64,000 nucleotides of DNA from Levilactobacillus bambusae (lineage in GTDB: Bacteria; Bacillota; Bacilli; Lactobacillales; Lactobacillaceae). The stretch is taken from NCBI RefSeq assembly GCF_003124125.1, contig NZ_QCXQ01000001.1, positions 228,853 to 292,852 of the forward strand. Reading direction: 5' to 3'. The notes under the pieces were generated by a model. It saw nothing but the letters and a program-made list of their open reading frames with translations, was not told the DNA's origin and searched no databases. Each line of letters begins with the position of its first letter. Position 1 is the stretch's first letter. This document shows, piece after piece, positions 1 through 9,367 of this stretch. The position numbers were made by a program, and so were the translations under genes.

Positions 1-714
1 GAAGGGGATTCCGCGGGTGGCTCTGCCAAGCAGGGCCGGAACCGGAAGTTTCAAGCAATCCTGCCGCTCCGGGGAAAGGTATTAAATACCGAACGGGCCA
101 AGCTCGATGACATCATGAAAAACGAAGAAATCAGCACCATGATCTATACTATCGGCGCTGGGGTCGGAGCCGAATTTAACATCGACGACGCAAATTACGA
201 CAAGGTTATCATTATGACCGATGCGGATGATGACGGCGCCCACATTCAAATCCTACTGCTGACGTTCTTCTACGAGTATATGCGGCCGTTAATTGATGCT
301 GGTCGTGTATACATTGCGATGCCACCGCTGTACCGGATTCAAAAAAAGGTGGGGAAGCAAAATAAAATTGCCTACGCTTGGACTAACGAAGAATTAAACC
401 AAAAAACCAAGCAGATTGGTAAGGGATACCACCTCCAACGCTACAAGGGGTTAGGTGAAATGGATGCCGAACAACTCTGGGAAACCACTATGGACCCGGA
501 TTACCGGACCCTGATTCAGGTCAAAATTGACGATCCAGCCCTCGCAGAACGGCGCGTAACGACCCTGATGGGAAATAAAGTCGAACCCCGGCGAAAATGG
601 ATTGAAGAAAACATTGAGTTTAACCAGGAAGATGATGGAAGTATCCTGGATGATACCATGCTGAATGAAACTCACAGTATTGATCCCATTCAGGTTAACT
701 CAGATGCAGAATAA
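1..714 (+). CDS. parE: DNA topoisomerase IV subunit B, C-terminal part (gene begins before the window)
   Basis: The frame is open from base 1, so this is the 3' part of a gene whose start lies outside the window. The first codons give the TOPRIM motif EGDSAGGSAKQGR, followed by the acidic DADDDGAHI metal-binding motif (nt 220-246) and the QRYKGLGEMD motif (nt 436-465) typical of GyrB/ParE C-termini. ParE supplies ATP-driven strand passage and decatenates daughter chromosomes with ParC. The first ATG at 115 is internal and not a start. parC follows 20 bp downstream behind its own ribosome binding site, and this parE-parC pairing is what separates it from GyrB. Confidence 0.97.
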   Translation, partial: EGDSAGGSAKQGRNRKFQAILPLRGKVLNTERAKLDDIMKNEEISTMIYTIGAGVGAEFNIDDANYDKVIIMTDADDDGAHIQILLLTFFYEYMRPLIDAGRVYIAMPPLYRIQKKVGKQNKIAYAWTNEELNQKTKQIGKGYHLQRYKGLGEMDAEQLWETTMDPDYRTLIQVKIDDPALAERRVTTLMGNKVEPRRKWIEENIEFNQEDDGSILDDTMLNETHSIDPIQVNSDAE

Positions 715-734
715 GGATGAAAGGAGATTAGCCA

Positions 735-3200
735 ATGAGTGAGGCAAACGAACCTACCGGCCAAAAAATTGAAGATCTCACCCTCGAAGATATTATGGGG
801 GATCGATTTGGCCGTTATTCAAAGTCCATTATTCAAGAACGGGCCTTACCGGATATCCGGGACGGTTTAAAACCGGTTCAACGTCGGATTCTGTTCTCGA
901 TGAACAAAGACGGCAATACGTATGAAAAAGCCTTTCGGAAATCGGCCAAGGCAGTCGGAAACGTCATGGGAAATTTTCACCCACACGGTGACAGTTCAAT
1001 TTATGAGGCCTTAAACCGGATGAGCCAAGATTGGAAGGTCAGAGAGCCCTTAATTGAAATGCACGGGAATAATGGATCGATGGACGGTGATCCGCCTGCT
1101 GCCATGCGGTACACGGAAGCTCGGTTAAGCAAAATTGCGAGTGAAATGTTGCAAGACATCGATAAAGACACCGTAGACATGGTGTTAAACTTTGATGATA
1201 CTGAATATGAACCCACGGTCTTACCGGCTCGGTTCCCAAACTTATTAATTAACGGGGCCACTGGAATTTCAGCGGGGTACGCCACTAACATTCCACCGCA
1301 TAACCTGGGCGAAGTCCTAGATGCGTTAGACTACCTTATCATGCACCCAAACGCTTCATTAGACAGCCTCATGCAGTTTGTTCCTGGACCAGATTTTCCA
1401 ACGGGTGGGATCGCCCAAGGTAAGGATGGTATTCGGAAGGCCTATGAAACGGGTAAGGGAAAGATTGTCGTCCGGTCAAAGACTCGAATTGACGATCTAC
1501 GCGGAAATAAACAGCAAATTACCGTGACTGAAGTTCCCTATGAGGTCAATAAGGCCCAGTTAGTTAAAAAGATCGATGAGATTCGCCTGTTAAAGAAGGT
1601 CGAGGGCATCTCTGAAGTCCGGGATGAAACGGATCGTAACGGGCTACAGATTGCCATTGAACTAAAACGGGATGCGGATGCCAACGGGATCTTGAACTAC
1701 CTGTTTAAGAACACGGAACTCCAAGTGAACTATTCGTTTAACATGGTGGCAATTAACCACATGCGGCCAGAGCACGTGGGGTTAAAGACTATTTTAACGT
1801 CCTACCTTGAACATCAAAGCGACGTTGTCACCCGGCGGACCAAGTACGACCTTAAGAAGGCATTGGACCGACAGCACATTGTGGAAGGGCTAATTAAGGC
1901 GCTATCCATTTTGGACCAAGTGATCAAAACGATTCGAGCCAGTAAAAATCGCCGGGATGCACGGGATAACTTAGTTGCTCAGTATGAGTTCTCCGAACGA
2001 CAAGCAGACGCTATCGTGGCCCTGCAACTTTATCGCTTAACGAATACTGACGTGACTGAATTACAACGTGAGCATGATTCATTGGCTAAGCAAATCGAGG
2101 AGGATCAACGAATTCTGGAGGATCCCAAGGAATTGCGGAAGGTTTTACGCCGTGAATTAAAGGCGATTGCAAAAGAATACCGCAATCCACGCCGGACTGA
2201 AATCCAAGACGAAATTGCGGAAATTCAAATTAAAACGACGGTCACCGTTCCTGACGAACAAGTGGTCGTTATGGTTAGTCGGGACGGCTACCTTAAACGG
2301 TCTGGTGTGCGATCCTATAACGCATCGGATCCAGAAGATAACGGTTTAAAGGACGAAGACTTCTCGATTTTTACCGCAGAGTTAAGCACGCTAGACCACT
2401 TGTTTATGTTTACCAACAAGGGGAATTTAATCTACCGACCGATTCACGAAATTGCTGATGCAAAGTGGAAGGAAACGGGTGAACATATTTCCCAGATGAT
2501 TGGGTTGGCCGGGGATGAACGAATTTTAAAGACGTTCGCCTTCAAATCCCTGAATGAAACGGGAGCCTTTGTCATCGCCACAAATGACGGTTACATCAAA
2601 CAAACTAGTTTTGCCGACCTTACCCCCGGCCGATCTTACCGGTCGAAGGCCATGACCTACGAAAAGTTAAAGTCCGATGGGGCTGAAGTTGTCGCAATTG
2701 ATTACGTCACAGCCGATCAGGAAACAACTGAACAAGTATTGCTGATGTCTTACGACGGATTAGCTTTGCGTTACCCACTAGAAGAAGTTTCAACGAGTGG
2801 CGCTCGATCGACTGGGGTCAAGTCCATGAACCTAGGGGACGAAGATTACGTGGTCAACATGCAATTGGTTCACGACGATGATACCGTAGCCTTAATGACT
2901 CAGCGCGGAGCATTTAAACGGATGGCCGTTTCAGAAATTCCGGAAACGAGCCGTGCAAGAAAGGGCGTTATTGTTCTTCGGGAACTCAAACGTGATCCGC
3001 ACCGGATTGTTGACTTTATTCGGTTAGTTGGTAATTCTCCCGTCGAAGTCCTAACTTCCCGGAAGAAAACCCATGATATTTTGCCAACTGATCATTCTGA
3101 AAGCAGCCGCTATTCTAACGGAAGCTTCGTCATTGATGTGGATACCGAGGGAACCCCCGTTAGTCTCCGAATCAAACCCATTGATTTAGTATTAAGTTAA
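735..3200 (+). CDS. parC: DNA topoisomerase IV subunit A
   Basis: This 821-residue protein is the DNA-cleaving subunit of topoisomerase IV and pairs with ParE to decatenate chromosomes. The catalytic tyrosine is Tyr126 in the motif AAMRYTEAR. The quinolone-determining stretch [12 protein letters not shown] has Ser87 and Glu91, the unsubstituted residues at the two usual resistance positions. The breakage-reunion region covers roughly the first 490 residues and the rest is the beta-pinwheel DNA-wrapping domain. The ATG is preceded by AAGGAG at 720-725. It is co-transcribed with parE. Confidence 0.97.
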   Translation: MSEANEPTGQKIEDLTLEDIMGDRFGRYSKSIIQERALPDIRDGLKPVQRRILFSMNKDGNTYEKAFRKSAKAVGNVMGNFHPHGDSSIYEALNRMSQDWKVREPLIEMHGNNGSMDGDPPAAMRYTEARLSKIASEMLQDIDKDTVDMVLNFDDTEYEPTVLPARFPNLLINGATGISAGYATNIPPHNLGEVLDALDYLIMHPNASLDSLMQFVPGPDFPTGGIAQGKDGIRKAYETGKGKIVVRSKTRIDDLRGNKQQITVTEVPYEVNKAQLVKKIDEIRLLKKVEGISEVRDETDRNGLQIAIELKRDADANGILNYLFKNTELQVNYSFNMVAINHMRPEHVGLKTILTSYLEHQSDVVTRRTKYDLKKALDRQHIVEGLIKALSILDQVIKTIRASKNRRDARDNLVAQYEFSERQADAIVALQLYRLTNTDVTELQREHDSLAKQIEEDQRILEDPKELRKVLRRELKAIAKEYRNPRRTEIQDEIAEIQIKTTVTVPDEQVVVMVSRDGYLKRSGVRSYNASDPEDNGLKDEDFSIFTAELSTLDHLFMFTNKGNLIYRPIHEIADAKWKETGEHISQMIGLAGDERILKTFAFKSLNETGAFVIATNDGYIKQTSFADLTPGRSYRSKAMTYEKLKSDGAEVVAIDYVTADQETTEQVLLMSYDGLALRYPLEEVSTSGARSTGVKSMNLGDEDYVVNMQLVHDDDTVALMTQRGAFKRMAVSEIPETSRARKGVIVLRELKRDPHRIVDFIRLVGNSPVEVLTSRKKTHDILPTDHSESSRYSNGSFVIDVDTEGTPVSLRIKPIDLVLS

Positions 3201-3219
3201 GGTTAATAATAACAATTCA

Positions 3220-3248
3220 TTGCATTTCGTCCTGTTTAATCTTATGAT
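3220..3248 (+). promoter_or_regulatory. Sigma-A promoter for the LysR-ppaC unit
   Basis: TTGCAT (3220-3225), a 17-bp spacer, then TATGAT (3243-3248). It lies between parC and the LysR gene, giving a leader of about 70 nt. Confidence 0.6.
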
Positions 3249-3326
3249 ATCTTTGAGGATATGGTTATATAAATGATTAGTTATTTTGAAAACATCATGA
3301 CCATAGCGAGTTAAGGGGCGAAAGAA

Positions 3327-4289
3327 ATGAAAACAAAACAGGAAACGATCTTTTCATCGAAAACATTGACCTATTTTTTGCAACTTGCTGAAACAATGAA
3401 TTACACTCAGGCTGCACAAATCTTAGGGATTACCCAACCAGCTTTAACCCAGCAAATTAAGAAATTAGAGCGAACAGTGGGGGCACCCCTCTTTTATTCC
3501 GTAGGAAAAAAGCTACGGTTATCTGATGCAGGCTATACCATGCTGGATGCCACCCACCAAATTTACGGGATTTTGAACCAGGCAACGGATGAAATTCAAC
3601 GTTCAACCAGTGCTACACAAGGCGAAATTAGCATTGGATTACTAGCCTCCATTGAAGATTCCGTTTTTGAAGATTTTGCCATTCAAGCCTATCGGAACAC
3701 ACCGGACATTAAGATTAGTTTCCATATGCTGACGCGGAAGGAAATTTGGGAGAACCTAGAAAATAACCGAATTGACTTAGCCGTCATGTATTTGCCCGAT
3801 GGGTCCATTAAAAATTGGAAGCCGTATGAGTCAAGCAAGATTATTTCGGACGATTTGCTTTATATTCACCATGACGCCCATTTTGCCGGTCGGAAACGTA
3901 TTAAGCTGAAGGACACAAACCAAGCACCTTGGGTAATGTATCCAGCGGATTACTACCTCAACTTGGTCCTTCGGGAAGCTTATAAGAACCACCTCGAGGA
4001 TTTACCCAAAACGGTTGCGAGTTTTACGACTCCCAATCAACTATTGAAATTCTCGATGGAGACGGGGACGGCAACAGCCTTGCCAAACTCTTTCATGGTT
4101 GGTAGAACAAATCTACCGAATACCTGGACCGCTAAGTTTGATCCGAACATTCACTTTGACTTAGCGTTTGTCTACCGTAAGGAAAAGGCGGAAATTCCCC
4201 GAATAAATCGGTTCTTACTGCAATTTGATCATTATTTGGCGGAAAAAGACTATATTTCACGGTTACAACTTTTAAATCAACCTAAATAA
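3327..4289 (+). CDS. LysR-family transcriptional regulator
   Basis: A 320-residue protein with an N-terminal winged helix-turn-helix: residues about 12-70 include YTQAAQILGITQPALTQQIKKLE, here broken as YTQAAQILGI then TQPALTQQIK. A C-terminal effector-binding domain of the periplasmic-binding-protein fold follows. ATG start behind AAGGGG. It sits 14 bp upstream of ppaC on the same strand, so the two are probably co-transcribed from the promoter at 3220-3248. LysR proteins usually control a divergent neighbour, but parC upstream reads the same way, so the target is not evident. Effector unknown. Confidence 0.9.
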   Translation: MKTKQETIFSSKTLTYFLQLAETMNYTQAAQILGITQPALTQQIKKLERTVGAPLFYSVGKKLRLSDAGYTMLDATHQIYGILNQATDEIQRSTSATQGEISIGLLASIEDSVFEDFAIQAYRNTPDIKISFHMLTRKEIWENLENNRIDLAVMYLPDGSIKNWKPYESSKIISDDLLYIHHDAHFAGRKRIKLKDTNQAPWVMYPADYYLNLVLREAYKNHLEDLPKTVASFTTPNQLLKFSMETGTATALPNSFMVGRTNLPNTWTAKFDPNIHFDLAFVYRKEKAEIPRINRFLLQFDHYLAEKDYISRLQLLNQPK

Positions 4290-4303
4290 AGGAGAGGTTA
4301 CTT

Positions 4304-5233
4304 ATGAGTAAAGAATTAGTTTTTGGTCACCAAAAACCAGATACTGATGCGATTGTCGCTGCGAAGGCATTTGCATACCTACAAAATAAATTAGGCAAGG
4401 ACGTTGAGGCAGTTGCCTTGGGAGAACCTAATGCCGAAACGGTTTTTGCATTAAACCATTTTGCTGAACCAATGCCAAGAATTATTAAAGCTGCTAAACC
4501 AGAAGTTGATGAAGTGATGTTAGTGGACCATAACGAACCCCAACAAAGTGTGAGCGATTTAGCCGACGTTACGGTAACGGACGTCGTGGATCACCACCGG
4601 ATTAACGGATTTAATACGGCTCAGCCCTTAAATTACCGGGCCGAAGCTATTGGTTGTACCAGTACCATCATTACCGAAATGTTTATTGAGGAGAAAATTG
4701 ATATTCCGGTTCAATTAGCCGGTTTAATGCTTTCAGCCATCATTTCGGATACCTTACTTTTGAAGTCCCCAACAACGACGGATAAGGATCGGGAAATTGC
4801 CCGGTTCTTAGCTCAAATTGCGGACATTGATATGGAAAGTTACGGAATTGATTTATTGAAGGCTGGGACTGACCTAGCTTCTAAGTCTGATAAAGAGTTA
4901 ATTGATACGGATGCTAAGTCTTATGATTTAAACGGGACTAACACCCGCATTGCACAAATCAATACCGTTGACTTAAACGATGTTTTATCCCGCGAAGACG
5001 GGATAAAACAAGCGATGAGTGACGAAATGGCTAGTGATAATTATCAATTGTTCCTCGTGTTAGCCACTAACGTACTTGATAGTAATTCAGAATTAATTGT
5101 TGTTGGTGATCACCAAGACCTAGTTGAAAAAGCATTCAATACGAAGCTTAATAACGGCCAAGCTAATCTTCCAGGAGTTGTTTCACGGAAGAAACAATTA
5201 GTTCCACCATTAACTGAAACTTTTAACGCCTAA
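4304..5233 (+). CDS. ppaC: Manganese-dependent inorganic pyrophosphatase (DHH family)
   Basis: A 309-residue cytosolic family II pyrophosphatase that hydrolyses PPi to phosphate and so drives nucleic acid and protein synthesis. Metal-ligand motifs are visible in order: GHQKPDTDA (residues about 8-16), MLVDHNE (about 73-79), VVDHHR, and the C-terminal substrate-binding SRKKQLVPPL. Length is normal for the family. The RBS is AGGAGAGG. A strong terminator follows at 5253-5292. Confidence 0.97.
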   Translation: MSKELVFGHQKPDTDAIVAAKAFAYLQNKLGKDVEAVALGEPNAETVFALNHFAEPMPRIIKAAKPEVDEVMLVDHNEPQQSVSDLADVTVTDVVDHHRINGFNTAQPLNYRAEAIGCTSTIITEMFIEEKIDIPVQLAGLMLSAIISDTLLLKSPTTTDKDREIARFLAQIADIDMESYGIDLLKAGTDLASKSDKELIDTDAKSYDLNGTNTRIAQINTVDLNDVLSREDGIKQAMSDEMASDNYQLFLVLATNVLDSNSELIVVGDHQDLVEKAFNTKLNNGQANLPGVVSRKKQLVPPLTETFNA

Positions 5234-5252
5234 CTAAGCGTTTTAAGACGGC

Positions 5253-5292
5253 AAAGCAATGTATTCCGGCGTTTGGAGGAATACATTGCTTT
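5253..5292 (+). terminator. Intrinsic terminator after ppaC
   Basis: A perfect 15-bp stem (5253-5267 with 5278-5292) and a 10-nt loop, followed by a T-rich run. Confidence 0.9.
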
Positions 5293-5330
5293 TTAGTTGC
5301 TTTTTTTCATCAAATGATTAAACTTAGGAG

Positions 5331-5351
5331 AAACCAGCTAGGGGCTGGTTT
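5331..5351. repeat. Perfect 8-bp inverted repeat upstream of msrB
   Basis: AAACCAGC, loop TAGGG, GCTGGTTT, about 28 bp before the msrB start codon. There is no T-run, so it is not a terminator. It could be an operator or a leader hairpin; no function is shown. Confidence 0.5.
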
Positions 5352-5379
5352 GGGTTAGTATGATGAGGAGGAGAGTTAT

Positions 5380-5826
5380 ATGGCAGAAAAGCATAATGAG
5401 ACAGATGAAGAGTTACGTGAACGTTTAACTCCAGAGGAATATGAAGTTACTCAGCATGCCGCTACGGAACGACCATTTAGTGGTAAATATGATGACTTCT
5501 ATAAGCCAGGAATCTACGTTGATGTTGTCAGTGGTCAACCATTATTTAGTTCTACCGACAAATATGATGCAGGTTGTGGTTGGCCATCGTTTACTCATCC
5601 TATTAATCAGGGTAATGTTGAGACAGATACGGATACGTCACATGGAATGGTCCGTGAAGAAGTTCGGAGTCAAGAAGCCAACTCTCACCTGGGTCACGTT
5701 TTTAATGATGGCCCTAAAGACGACGGGGGCCTGCGGTACTGTATTAACTCCGCTGCACTCCGGTTTATCCCTAAGGATCAGCTTGAAGCCCAAGGGTACG
5801 GTCAATATTTGAAGCTTTTTAACTAA
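5380..5826 (+). CDS. msrB: Peptide-methionine (R)-S-oxide reductase
   Basis: A 148-residue cytosolic enzyme that reduces methionine-R-sulfoxide in proteins. The catalytic Cys121 sits in [13 protein letters not shown] and the probable resolving Cys66 in DAGCGWPSF; the 55-residue spacing matches well-studied two-cysteine MsrB enzymes. The CxxC zinc pairs of many MsrB proteins are absent, since only these two cysteines exist. The start follows GAGGAGGAG. It forms an operon with msrA, 13 bp downstream. Confidence 0.97.
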   Translation: MAEKHNETDEELRERLTPEEYEVTQHAATERPFSGKYDDFYKPGIYVDVVSGQPLFSSTDKYDAGCGWPSFTHPINQGNVETDTDTSHGMVREEVRSQEANSHLGHVFNDGPKDDGGLRYCINSAALRFIPKDQLEAQGYGQYLKLFN

Positions 5827-5839
5827 GGGGGAACTTAAA

Positions 5840-6370
5840 ATGTCTGAAACTGCAATTTTTGCGGGTGGTTGTTTTTGGTGCATGGTTAAGCCGTTTGATC
5901 AAATGCCTGGGATTGAAAAGGTCGTCTCAGGTTATACCGGAGGCCACGTTCCTAATCCCACTTACCAACAAGTAGCGAGCCATAAGACGGGGCACACTGA
6001 GGCCGTTGAAATTACGTTTGACCCTAAAATCATTAGTTATAACGATCTGCTCAACATCTATTGGCACCAAACGGACCCAACTGATGCAAGCGGCCAGTTC
6101 CAAGACCGGGGTGACAGCTACCGGCCCGTCATTTTTGTGAACAGCCCGGAACAACGTAAGGAAGCTGAAGCCTCTAAGAAAGCGTTACAGGCCAGTGGCG
6201 AATTTGACGCTCCGATTGTGACCCAAATCGAAGATTCTCAGCCGTTTTATCCGGCCGAAGAAGAACACCAAGACTTCTACAAAAAAAATCCACTTCGCTA
6301 CCAGATTGAAGAAATGGGTGGCCGTGAACAATTCTTGAAGCAGCACTGGCAAAAGGATCAGCAAAAATAG
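5840..6370 (+). CDS. msrA: Peptide-methionine (S)-S-oxide reductase
   Basis: A 176-residue partner of MsrB that repairs the S epimer of methionine sulfoxide. The catalytic motif GGCFWC gives Cys11, with Cys14 close by. No other cysteine is present, so the usual C-terminal resolving cysteines are missing and recycling must use Cys14 or an external thiol. The RBS is AAGGGGG. The gene ends just before the terminator at 6382-6412. Together with MsrB it covers both sulfoxide epimers. Confidence 0.97.
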   Translation: MSETAIFAGGCFWCMVKPFDQMPGIEKVVSGYTGGHVPNPTYQQVASHKTGHTEAVEITFDPKIISYNDLLNIYWHQTDPTDASGQFQDRGDSYRPVIFVNSPEQRKEAEASKKALQASGEFDAPIVTQIEDSQPFYPAEEEHQDFYKKNPLRYQIEEMGGREQFLKQHWQKDQQK

Positions 6371-6381
6371 ATGTGTTGCTT

Positions 6382-6412
6382 AAAAGCTTGAGATCTAATA
6401 TCTCAAGCTTTT
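6382..6412 (+). terminator. Terminator of msrB-msrA
   Basis: A perfect 13-bp stem (6382-6394 with 6400-6412), loop CTAAT, then a T-run. Confidence 0.9.
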
Positions 6413-6471
6413 TTATTTGGATCCGACTGCGTTATACTAACTGAATTAGATGATCTAGGGGGCTTTAAGTT

Positions 6472-6822
6472 ATGGTACTGGTACAAACTAAAATTGTTTT
6501 TCACGTTGATGAGCTCAACAAATGGCCCGAAGTTTTAAGCAATGTAACTAACGTTTTAATGGATTTGGCACAGCATGATGATCATCACATTCAAATGGTG
6601 GTAGTGGCCAACGGCGATGGAATCATGGGATATTTAATTCCATCAATTAATGATCAAATTAGCGAGTTGGCCAAAACCGTAGAATTCCACGCATGTCACA
6701 ATTCGATGGTTAGCCACGGGTTAAATAGCGCTCGGATTCCATCAGGCGTTCATATTGTCCCAGTTGGCGTCATTGACTTGGCGAGTCTTCAAGACAATGG
6801 TTATCGGTATCTGAAACCTTAA
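6472..6822 (+). CDS. DsrE-family-like protein
   Basis: A 116-residue protein whose alternating beta-alpha pattern and segments (KIVFHVDEL, MVVVANGDGI, then a single Cys near residue 74 in HACHNSM) resemble small DsrE/DsrF-like proteins linked to sulfur relay. The lone cysteine sits where family members carry their reactive thiol. A TATACT -10 box at 6433-6438 and an AGGGGG ribosome site precede the ATG. No terminator separates its end from the opposing small gene at 6829-6918. Substrate unknown; the family call rests on pattern only. Confidence 0.65.
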   Translation: MVLVQTKIVFHVDELNKWPEVLSNVTNVLMDLAQHDDHHIQMVVVANGDGIMGYLIPSINDQISELAKTVEFHACHNSMVSHGLNSARIPSGVHIVPVGVIDLASLQDNGYRYLKP

Positions 6823-6828
6823 TGTGAA

Positions 6829-6918
6829 TCAGCTGCCAAAGACGCGAAACCAAAACACTGAAATTGATGCACCAATTAATAGGATGACGAGGATCAATTT
6901 AAGCCATTTTGTTAACAT
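6829..6918 (-). CDS. 29-residue hydrophobic membrane peptide
   Basis: The minus strand encodes a peptide beginning MLTKWLKLILV and ending FWFRVFGS: basic and aromatic residues flank one membrane span (residues about 8-24). AAAGGAAG lies 7 nt before the ATG, and a sigma-A promoter lies at 6963-6993, so the gene has full expression signals despite its size. It converges with the DsrE-like gene, leaving 6 bp between the stop codons. It could be a small membrane protein, a type I-like toxin or a short hydrophobic pheromone precursor; I do not recognise a family. Confidence 0.55.
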   Translation of the reverse strand: MLTKWLKLILVILLIGASISVFWFRVFGS

Positions 6919-6962
6919 TAAAAAACTTCCTTTGAATGAATTAGAGAACTCTAGTTACAACA

Positions 6963-6993
6963 ATTATAACGAGAGATGCCAATAAAGTGTAAA
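6963..6993 (-). promoter_or_regulatory. Promoter of the 29-residue peptide gene
   Basis: Minus-strand -10 TATAAT (6968-6963) with TTTACA (6993-6988) at 19-bp spacing, or TTACAC at 18 bp. Its leader runs about 40 nt to the start at 6918. Confidence 0.55.
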
Positions 6994-7879
6994 AAAAGCA
7001 AAGTATTGGCAAATTTTGTTTTTGCCTATTCTTTTAATAATATATATTATGTAAAGTAGAATTTATAGTTTAAATATTATCGTCTGAACCTTGCTCCCCC
7101 TTATTAGTCAATTTCCCAAACCGGTAAATTCAACTGACGATCACCAATGATCCAAGTCATGGTTTACCAGACCTTGAGTGCTGTACTTTGATCACAGCTT
7201 TTTAACGAGCTAATTCTTAAATTTATTTTACTAATCTGAACATGCACTGAGGTTTAAACCGATCCAGCGACATTAATATATCTAATTCGAGCTGGCTTTA
7301 TTTATGGTTCCAACCCAGTTATTTTGATCGAACGACTTAATCTGCTTGAGAAATGCATTCTGATGTCGTTTAAAGATGTTTAGTGATCAACTACTAATAA
7401 AAACGTTGAGTTTACGGTTAACCAGTCAGTCAAGCACCGTTCAATTAAACTAAAATTAAGCTGATTAGTAACTTAATTGAGACGTTATTTTGATGTCAGT
7501 TAATCACTTAAATGCCGTTGTGACGGCTTTTAGAGCTTATTTCAACCCAATTTCACTATTAACCATTAGGTATTTTTCAGAGATCGCAATGAATTGAACC
7601 AATCTTTTATAAGTTTGGAATTTATCATTAAGTGGTTGATTACCAAATCAAAGGCCCTAAGATCATTGATGCCAATTTATGTTAGTGGAAATGAAAATAA
7701 ATGGACTACTTTCATTAAAACACTAATTTTAATGAAAGATGAATGGAAACAAATGCGGGGGACTTTCTTATAGCTTCGTAACGTTGGTTAAGCTTCCTTT
7801 AATTCCCGATCGGATGTCTGCCCAATGACGTTGATATCCGTTACAGTGGGAATAATCAATTTTAAAAGGAGCTGATTGG
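6994..7879. other. AT-rich stretch without a recognisable gene
   Basis: About 880 bp in which I find no reading frame with a credible ribosome site and no RNA family I recognise. The only structure noted is a perfect 12-bp inverted repeat at 7709-7738. It may be decayed coding DNA. An RBS (AAAAGGAG) for the VanZ-like gene begins at its right end. Confidence 0.5.
7709..7738. repeat. Perfect 12-bp inverted repeat
   Basis: CTTTCATTAAAA and its reverse complement around the 6-nt loop CACTAA. No T-run follows, so an operator or relic is more likely than a terminator. Confidence 0.5.
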
Positions 7880-8392
7880 ATGATGCGTTGGAGTGTTGTT
7901 CTTGTGACCTGGTTTATTCTCGGCCTTGCTATCGTCGCGGTTCTAACGACGGCAAAATCACACCGAATCGTGAAGTTACTTAGTTTAGGTTACCTGATGA
8001 CAGGTGTTTTTCTTCTCTTCTCCCCGCTTTCCATTACTGGAATGCAGATTTCCGTCATGCCATGGGGTCTCGGTCGGACGAATTTGACTAATATTCAAAC
8101 CACGATGTCCCTCTCCTACTTTGAAAATATCTTACTAACGATTCCGTTGGGCCTATTAATTGCCCGATTTTTCCCCCGGATGTCGCTTGTTGGTAAAATT
8201 GGGGTCGGGCTGTTTGTTGGGGCTAGCATTGAAATTACCCAGCACTATCTCTCCCATGAAATCTTCATTAACCGGAGCTCAGATATCAATGATGTCTTGG
8301 CTAACGGATTAGGTATTGTTATTGGAATGGTTTTCTTCAGTTTGATGGCTTACGTTATCCTTCACAAAAAGCAGTCCCCAGTTAAAGCGTAG
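7880..8392 (+). CDS. VanZ-family membrane protein
   Basis: A 170-residue integral membrane protein with about four or five hydrophobic segments. The VanZ signature is present: ENILLTIPLGLL, then SIEITQH and SDINDVLANGLGIVIG near residues 130-155. VanZ homologues are widespread in Firmicutes; in enterococci VanZ confers low teicoplanin resistance, but most relatives are uncharacterised. There is no vancomycin cluster here, so a resistance role should not be assumed. RBS AAAAGGAG. Confidence 0.85.
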   Translation: MMRWSVVLVTWFILGLAIVAVLTTAKSHRIVKLLSLGYLMTGVFLLFSPLSITGMQISVMPWGLGRTNLTNIQTTMSLSYFENILLTIPLGLLIARFFPRMSLVGKIGVGLFVGASIEITQHYLSHEIFINRSSDINDVLANGLGIVIGMVFFSLMAYVILHKKQSPVKA

Positions 8393-8424
8393 CGTTGGGG
8401 CGTAAAACGCGTTTAGATCCATAA

Positions 8425-8484
8425 AAATAGGGCGACTGGCCGGTTCGATTATACGTTAATCGGACTTGGTCAGTCGCCCTATTT
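8425..8484. terminator. Bidirectional terminator between the VanZ-like gene and citG
   Basis: A 17-bp stem with one G-T pair (8425-8441 with 8468-8484). Further pairing lies inside the loop. A-rich on the left and T-containing on the right, serving two converging genes. Confidence 0.8.
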
Positions 8485-8521
8485 GATTAAAGTTTGCTTA
8501 TCTTGAGTCAGATGTTTCCGG

Positions 8522-9367
8522 TTAATCTAAGAGTCCCTCACGTTTACCTAAAAAAATCGTGATAATTAAAAGGTCCGCTGACCCTCCCAGGCTCAACTTT
8601 TTCTGATCAAAAGTCTGACAAATCTGCTGCATTTTATGCCGTCCCTCTGTCGTTTGACTGGCCCCTAAGTTGAAATATTCCTGAAATTGCTGGTGGGCCC
8701 ATGGCAAAATGGCAGCCGTCCCCGCCCTCTTAATCAGGTTACTATCTTCAGAGTTTAAGGCAATCATCATTAAGGTATCTAGTAAGCAGGCGTTAGTTGT
8801 TCCCTGAGCTTGCCGTAAGTAGGGTAAACTAACGGTCGAAACAACCGGAAACCCAGCCTCAGCCTCACCTCGGCTACCGGTCTTGCCGTACTTTAAGTAT
8901 TGGCGTTCACCAGCCGTTAAACGGGCGGGATCCTTCTCATTTAGATGGGCAAAATCATGGGCCACGAGACCTGTAAGCATCGCCTGGACGACCCGTATCA
9001 CCTCAGATGTTTGGGCCTCATCGCCAGCATAGGCCGAAGCCGTCACTAAAATTCCGAGCGCAAAGATGGCACCCTTATGGGTATTGACCCCATTAGTTGC
9101 TGCAAACATGGTTTGCTCCGCCTGAATCCCGGCAGGACGAATCGCCGCAAAAAGCTTTGGGCTGGCCGCTTCCTTGTAGTTACGGCCAATGGTTTCGCAA
9201 GTTTCAAAGTATGGAACCAAACTGGTTGCACTATTAATGAAGGTAAAGACGTCCATATCCGGGTGTGGGCCCTGAGATACAGGGTCCACAAGGCCGGGTT
9301 TAGGCGTGACACTCACTTCTGCTAATAGCGATTGAACAGCCATTTGGGCGAGATTTAGGTGTGCCAT
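8522..9367 (-). CDS. citG: Triphosphoribosyl-dephospho-CoA synthase
   Basis: A 281-residue enzyme making 2'-(5''-triphosphoribosyl)-3'-dephospho-CoA from ATP and dephospho-CoA, the precursor of the citrate lyase prosthetic group. The family motif EVSVTPKPGLVDP lies at residues about 17-29, with further CitG-like segments (THKGAIFALG, KTGSRGEAEAGFP). Its ATG overlaps the citX stop by one base (TAATG), so the two are translationally coupled. It is the last gene of the leftward cit cluster and ends at the terminator at 8425-8484. Confidence 0.95.
   Translation of the reverse strand: MAHLNLAQMAVQSLLAEVSVTPKPGLVDPVSQGPHPDMDVFTFINSATSLVPYFETCETIGRNYKEAASPKLFAAIRPAGIQAEQTMFAATNGVNTHKGAIFALGILVTASAYAGDEAQTSEVIRVVQAMLTGLVAHDFAHLNEKDPARLTAGERQYLKYGKTGSRGEAEAGFPVVSTVSLPYLRQAQGTTNACLLDTLMMIALNSEDSNLIKRAGTAAILPWAHQQFQEYFNLGASQTTEGRHKMQQICQTFDQKKLSLGGSADLLIITIFLGKREGLLD

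Noticed and set aside
115-714. Independent 199-residue gene starting at ATG 115
   Set aside because: The frame is open from base 1 and encodes the ParE TOPRIM motif upstream of that ATG.
7880-8392. Vancomycin/teicoplanin resistance gene
   Set aside because: VanZ-like proteins are common in Firmicutes and no van cluster is present, so only the family can be claimed.
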